DNA from: Chryseobacterium sp. ERMR1:04
Lineage (GTDB): Bacteria; Bacteroidota; Bacteroidia; Flavobacteriales; Weeksellaceae
Length of the DNA stretch: 64,000 nucleotides
Direction: 5' to 3'
Assembly: GCF_001297705.1 (NCBI RefSeq)
Contig: NZ_LIRF01000008.1
Coordinates: forward strand, 1,143,895-1,207,894
Part shown: in pieces, positions 60,058-64,000 of the stretch
Layout: each line of letters opens with the position of its first letter
Numbering within the stretch: the first letter of the stretch is position 1
Notes under the pieces: model-generated
What the model saw: the letters and a program-made list of their open reading frames with translations, nothing else
The model's database searches: none
Told to the model about the DNA's origin: nothing
Translations under genes and position numbers: made by a program

Positions 60058-60918
60058 ATGAAAAAAATAGTTGTAATAGGAAGCAACGGACAGTTGGGAA
60101 ATTGTATAAGAAAAATTGCTCCCGATTTTGAACTTGATTATGAATTTGTATTCGCAGATTCACAAACGGTAGATATTACGAACGAAGATCAGGTAAATAT
60201 TTTCTTCAATAATGAAAAACCAGATTTCTGTATCAATGCATCGGCTTACACGGCGGTAGATCTTGCGGAAAAAGAAAGTGAGAAAGCTTTTGCTGTAAAT
60301 GCAGACGGGGTAGCAAATCTGGCTCAGGCTTGTGTAGACCATAAAGCGATATTAGTTCACGTTTCTACAGATTATGTTTTCGATGGAGAAACTAATTTAG
60401 ATTATTCCGAAGATGATTTCACAAACCCGATAGGAGTTTACGGAGAATCAAAATTAAAAGGAGAAGAATTGGCTTTAGAGATTAATCCTAAAACCATTAT
60501 TCTAAGAACATCTTGGTTATATTCAGAGTTTAATAAAAACTTTGTGAAGACCATGCTGAATTTGTTTCCGCAAAAAGACGAATTAGGAATTGTTGCAGAT
60601 CAATATGGCCAGCCTACAAATGCAAATGATCTGGCAGAAGCAATCATGAATATCATCGGTGCTCCAACGAAAACCTTCGGTGTTTTCCACTTTTCAAATT
60701 ATCCGGAAACAACATGGTTTGAATTTGCTAAAAAGATTGCTGAATTTTCAAACGCTTCCGTAAAATTAAATGCATTAACAACAGAACAATATCCAACTCC
60801 GGCCAAACGCCCGAAAAGAAGTACAATGTGTTTAGATAAAATTGAAGAGACCTATAAAATTGAACTAAAACATTGGGAGAATAGTTTAGAAGAATGTGTA
60901 GAAATCCTTTCACAATAA
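60058..60918 (+). CDS. rfbD: dTDP-4-dehydrorhamnose reductase
   Basis: 286 residues. IVVIGSNGQLGNCI (4-17) is the NADPH-binding loop; HVSTDYVFDGE and the YxxxK catalytic pair in GVYGESKLKGEE are conserved. It catalyses the last step of dTDP-L-rhamnose synthesis. The other rfb genes are not in the window, so rhamnose supply is split across loci. Confidence 0.92.
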   Translation: MKKIVVIGSNGQLGNCIRKIAPDFELDYEFVFADSQTVDITNEDQVNIFFNNEKPDFCINASAYTAVDLAEKESEKAFAVNADGVANLAQACVDHKAILVHVSTDYVFDGETNLDYSEDDFTNPIGVYGESKLKGEELALEINPKTIILRTSWLYSEFNKNFVKTMLNLFPQKDELGIVADQYGQPTNANDLAEAIMNIIGAPTKTFGVFHFSNYPETTWFEFAKKIAEFSNASVKLNALTTEQYPTPAKRPKRSTMCLDKIEETYKIELKHWENSLEECVEILSQ

Positions 60919-60929
60919 AATAATATCTC

Positions 60930-61616
60930 ATGAAAAATTTAGGAATAATCATTTTTGTTTTTTTTGCCCAGGTTTTCAGTGCTCAGAATGTTTATTTAAC
61001 GAAAGTTGAAAAAACAAACGAGAACACAGATAAATTTCTATACAGAATAAACGAAGAAGCCAAGCAGGCCGAACTTTTAGGAGAAGTAGAAGTTCAGGGA
61101 TTCTCAAAAGACGACGCTGAAGTTTTTTCTTTAATCTATAAGAAGGCAAAAGAAATTGGTGCCAACGCGTTTTCATTAAAACCATTTGAAAATATAGATG
61201 GCTCGCCGCAAGCTTTCAATCCTTCCAATTATAAACTTGCTTTATACTATTTACCAAAAGACAAGTTTTTAAATCAAACGGGGAATATCTTTTTATTTGC
61301 GTCATCAGACAAAGACCAAAAGATAGGCGTAAACAAAAAAGATTATACATTATCTCCAAGATCATACATCATTATAAAAGTGGTGCCGGGAGAATTGTAT
61401 GTAATTTCTACAAAAAAACTTTTGGGTTCTACCATTAAGCTACAGCCCAAGCAGGGAGAGATCAGTCAATATTTTCAAATCTCAGCCACAAAAATTAAAT
61501 CAGACGACACAGGAGTCGGCGGTATAAACTTAAAATCTGGCGACATTATAGGGTTAGAGAAATCCTATGGCGAATTTTTAAGTACCATATATAATAAAGA
61601 AAAGCAGAGTAATTAA
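60930..61616 (+). CDS. Exported protein of unknown function
   Basis: 228 residues with signal peptide KNLGIIIFVFFAQVFSAQ. The mature protein has a segment AELLGEVEVQGFSKDDAEVFSLIYKKAKEIGANAFSLKP like small stress-related YbjQ/BhsA-type folds, followed by beta-strands (YTLSPRSYIIIKVVPGELYVIS). I do not recognise the family. 11 bp after rfbD, so probably cotranscribed. Confidence 0.72.
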   Translation: MKNLGIIIFVFFAQVFSAQNVYLTKVEKTNENTDKFLYRINEEAKQAELLGEVEVQGFSKDDAEVFSLIYKKAKEIGANAFSLKPFENIDGSPQAFNPSNYKLALYYLPKDKFLNQTGNIFLFASSDKDQKIGVNKKDYTLSPRSYIIIKVVPGELYVISTKKLLGSTIKLQPKQGEISQYFQISATKIKSDDTGVGGINLKSGDIIGLEKSYGEFLSTIYNKEKQSN

Positions 61617-61632
61617 ACTCTGCTTTTTATTT
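61601..61632 (+). terminator. Intrinsic terminator overlapping the stop codon
   Basis: AAAGCAGAGT, AATTAA loop, ACTCTGCTTTTT; the gene's TAA stop lies in the loop. Confidence 0.9.
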
Positions 61633-61645
61633 TTCCAAACAGTCA

Positions 61646-61676
61646 ATTGCGAGAAGTGAAGCGCCGAAGCAATCTC
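61646..61676. repeat. Dispersed palindrome, ATTGCGAG...GAAGCAATCTC class
   Basis: ATTGCGAGAAGTGAAGCG ... GAAGCAATCTC. A diverged relative of the element inside the ketosynthase at 23242-23275, in the opposite orientation. Confidence 0.7.
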
Positions 61677-61896
61677 AAAAACATAACCTCTATCATACTT
61701 TCCAACTCTCAAACCCTCCTTCCTCTAGTTCAAATTTTTTCAGTAGCTTCATCCAGCTCTCCACTCATACTCCTCACTCCATCGCGCTCCAACGCTCAAG
61801 CCCTCTCACGCTCCCATCCAATGTTGCGGGGTACCCGTTTCTATCTGGGCTAGGGTATTGGTCGTTCTTTTCAACAGTCACTATCACCATAAAGTT

Positions 61897-61979
61897 TGTC
61901 ATCCTGTAAGGATCTCAACAGGTAAACTAAAAAAAGGATAAAGATTCTTCACTCCACTACATTCCATTCAGAATGGCAG
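61897..61979. repeat. Dispersed palindrome, TTGTCATTCTG class, degenerate copy 3
   Basis: TGTCATCCTGTAAGGATCTC on the left; AAAGATTCTTCACTCC and CATTCAGAATGGCA on the right. The inner and outer arms match the family of 8190-8268 and 19421-19495 with many changes. Confidence 0.6.
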
Positions 61980-62087
61980 TTTCACAAAATATTCAGAGAT
62001 AAAATAAGACAACGATGTATTCGAAGATAAATACCTCAAGGTCTGCCCCGGGGATGGGATTATTTATTGGTAATCTTCATCGCCTTT

Positions 62088-62120
62088 AAACCTAACAGGT
62101 TTCAAAAACCTGTTAGGTTT
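62088..62120. repeat. Palindrome of the AACCTAACAGGTTT class
   Basis: AAACCTAACAGGTTT, CAAA, AACCTGTTAGGTTT: near-perfect hairpin; same design as 6598-6630 and 27359-27390. A decayed copy is at 62268-62297. Confidence 0.8.
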
Positions 62121-62267
62121 GATTTAAGAGTAAAAAAATCAACATTTCATCCATCCACTACTGCCTATAATCAATTCGTTCAATATCCAGCCCCTTCAAC
62201 ATCTGCGAAAATCTGTGGGAAACAAAAAACAGTAATTCCTTGAGGCCTCACATCTAAGCCCCAACCC

Positions 62268-62297
62268 AAACCTCATAGGTTTCAAAAACCTATATAT
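62268..62297. repeat. Decayed palindrome of the AACCTxxxAGGTTT class
   Basis: AAACCTCATAGGTTTC is followed by AAAAACCTATATATAAT; the right arm has lost its end. Confidence 0.55.
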
Positions 62298-62475
62298 AAT
62301 AGGAATACTTCCCAAAAGTATTTTAAGCAGTATAAAGCAGTCTTATAACATATTCAAAACTAAAATCGAACAATGTGGATAACTACAAAATATCACATAA
62401 CGTTAATAAAATCAATTATTTAGTATGCCTAATTCTCCACAAAAAACCAATTATCTCCACATTAAGTTAATAAAG

Positions 62476-62508
62476 TTTGGAGTGGTGGGTAAAAAGAGAG
62501 TACTTTTG
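62476..62508 (+). promoter_or_regulatory. rRNA promoter P1
   Basis: TTTG (62476-62479), 21 nt, TACTTTTG (62501-62508), matching the Bacteroidota consensus. About 408 bp before the 16S gene. Confidence 0.65.
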
Positions 62509-62614
62509 CCCCACTGAAAAACGATATGTTGATTGGTAGCGCAGAAGACAGTAAGACAATATCTACACAACAAAAACGAATCAAAAAATAACTTAAACTT
62601 TTTCTTAGAAAGAG

Positions 62615-62644
62615 TTGGAAAAGTTAAAAAGATTTGTATCTTTG
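62615..62644 (+). promoter_or_regulatory. rRNA promoter P2
   Basis: TTG (62615-62617), 19 nt, TATCTTTG (62637-62644). Confidence 0.65.
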
Positions 62645-62740
62645 CAGTCCGGTAAAACGGGAGCAGAGGAGTAGAAGATAAGGAGTGTTGAAAACGAGGT
62701 TAGGGTTATTTACAAGACACTAAATTAAGTTAGAAAACGC

Positions 62741-62771
62741 TTTGTCAATTAGAAATAAAGTTTTACTTTTG
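62741..62771 (+). promoter_or_regulatory. rRNA promoter P3
   Basis: TTTG (62741-62744), 19 nt, TACTTTTG (62764-62771): the best match of the three, about 145 bp before the 16S gene. Confidence 0.75.
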
Positions 62772-62915
62772 CACACGCAAATCTATACTGAAAACGACAG
62801 AAAATTAGGTATAGTAAAAAGCGTAAGATATAAGAAGATCATTGAAAAATAGATATAACAACCAAGTAAGGAAAATACTAGAACGTTAATAACTTTGAGT
62901 GAGTCAGACAAACAT

Positions 62916-64000
<1,085 letters not shown>

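Larger units (their letters stand above)
61633..62470. other. Gene-free stretch rich in dispersed repeats
   Basis: No supportable gene between 61617 and the 16S rRNA. The stretch holds several decayed repeat elements (61646-61676, 61897-61979, 62088-62120, 62268-62297) and ends before the rRNA promoters. Open frames here are short and lack coding features. Confidence 0.75.

Noticed and set aside
61647..61853. 68-residue open frame after the secreted-protein gene
   Set aside because: It runs through a decayed palindromic repeat and low-complexity Ser/Leu sequence with no homology-like features or start context.
62520..62915. Possible tRNA or small RNA gene in the rRNA leader
   Set aside because: I could not find a cloverleaf or a T-loop GGTTCRA block; the stretch is explained by promoters and leader.

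Overview
The window is chromosomal DNA from a member of the Bacteroidota, most likely Chryseobacterium or a close relative (Weeksellaceae). The evidence is the 5' part of a 16S rRNA gene with flavobacterial signatures at the right end, Bacteroidota-type promoters (TTTG about 19 nt upstream of TAnnTTTG), almost no Shine-Dalgarno sites, low G+C, several type IX secretion (T9SS) C-terminal sorting domains, and a near-complete flexirubin-type pigment cluster.

Region 1 (1-34.4 kb) is a flexirubin (aryl-polyene plus dialkylresorcinol ester) cluster in two convergent arms. The plus arm carries a tyrosine ammonia-lyase, a WG-repeat protein, a FabG-like reductase, a FabF-like ketosynthase, an ACP, an LpxL-like acyltransferase, a CrtI/phytoene-dehydrogenase-like oxidoreductase, a C45-type acyltransferase lipoprotein and a small membrane protein. 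A halogenase/monooxygenase-like flavoprotein runs divergently off the left edge. The minus arm starts at a promoter near 34.46 kb. In transcription order it encodes an MMPL exporter fused to a PlsC acyltransferase, DarA and DarB (dialkylresorcinol synthesis), two hot-dog dehydratases, a small unknown, a BtrH-like protein, an ABC exporter pair, a thioesterase, three ketosynthases plus a ketosynthase-like fragment around a second ACP, a polysaccharide deacetylase, a lipoprotein, LolA-like and outer-membrane proteins, a FabZ-like protein and a GT2-DUF2062 glycosyltransferase. A diheme cytochrome lipoprotein and an FG-GAP/ASPIC-UnbV T9SS cargo protein sit between the arms.

Region 2 (34.6-53.9 kb) is a surface polysaccharide locus: EpsG-like polymerase, glycosyltransferases, a broken membrane protein, WecA/MraY-like initiating transferase, Wza and a Wzc tyrosine-kinase-like copolymerase. 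It is interleaved with topA, two T9SS-secreted proteins (one frameshifted) and a degenerate arginase-fold protein. Several genes are disrupted or internally duplicated: a stop inside a 32-bp direct repeat at 37.6 kb, a perfect 168-bp tandem duplication in wzc, a G6-tract frameshift in a FISUMP protein, and a decayed fragment at 35.8 kb.

Region 3 (54-61.6 kb) is housekeeping envelope biogenesis: a DUF6089-like outer-membrane protein, uppS, bamA, two skp/ompH chaperones, a thioesterase, rfbD and a small secreted protein. Region 4 (61.6-64 kb) is a gene-free stretch full of dispersed palindromes, then three tandem rRNA promoters and the 16S gene, which runs off the window.

At least four families of short dispersed palindromic elements occur. 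Two copies lie inside coding sequence: one gives an in-frame peptide insert in a ketosynthase and one supplies the N-terminus of the C45 lipoprotein. All functional statements rest on motif recognition and context; no database search was run.
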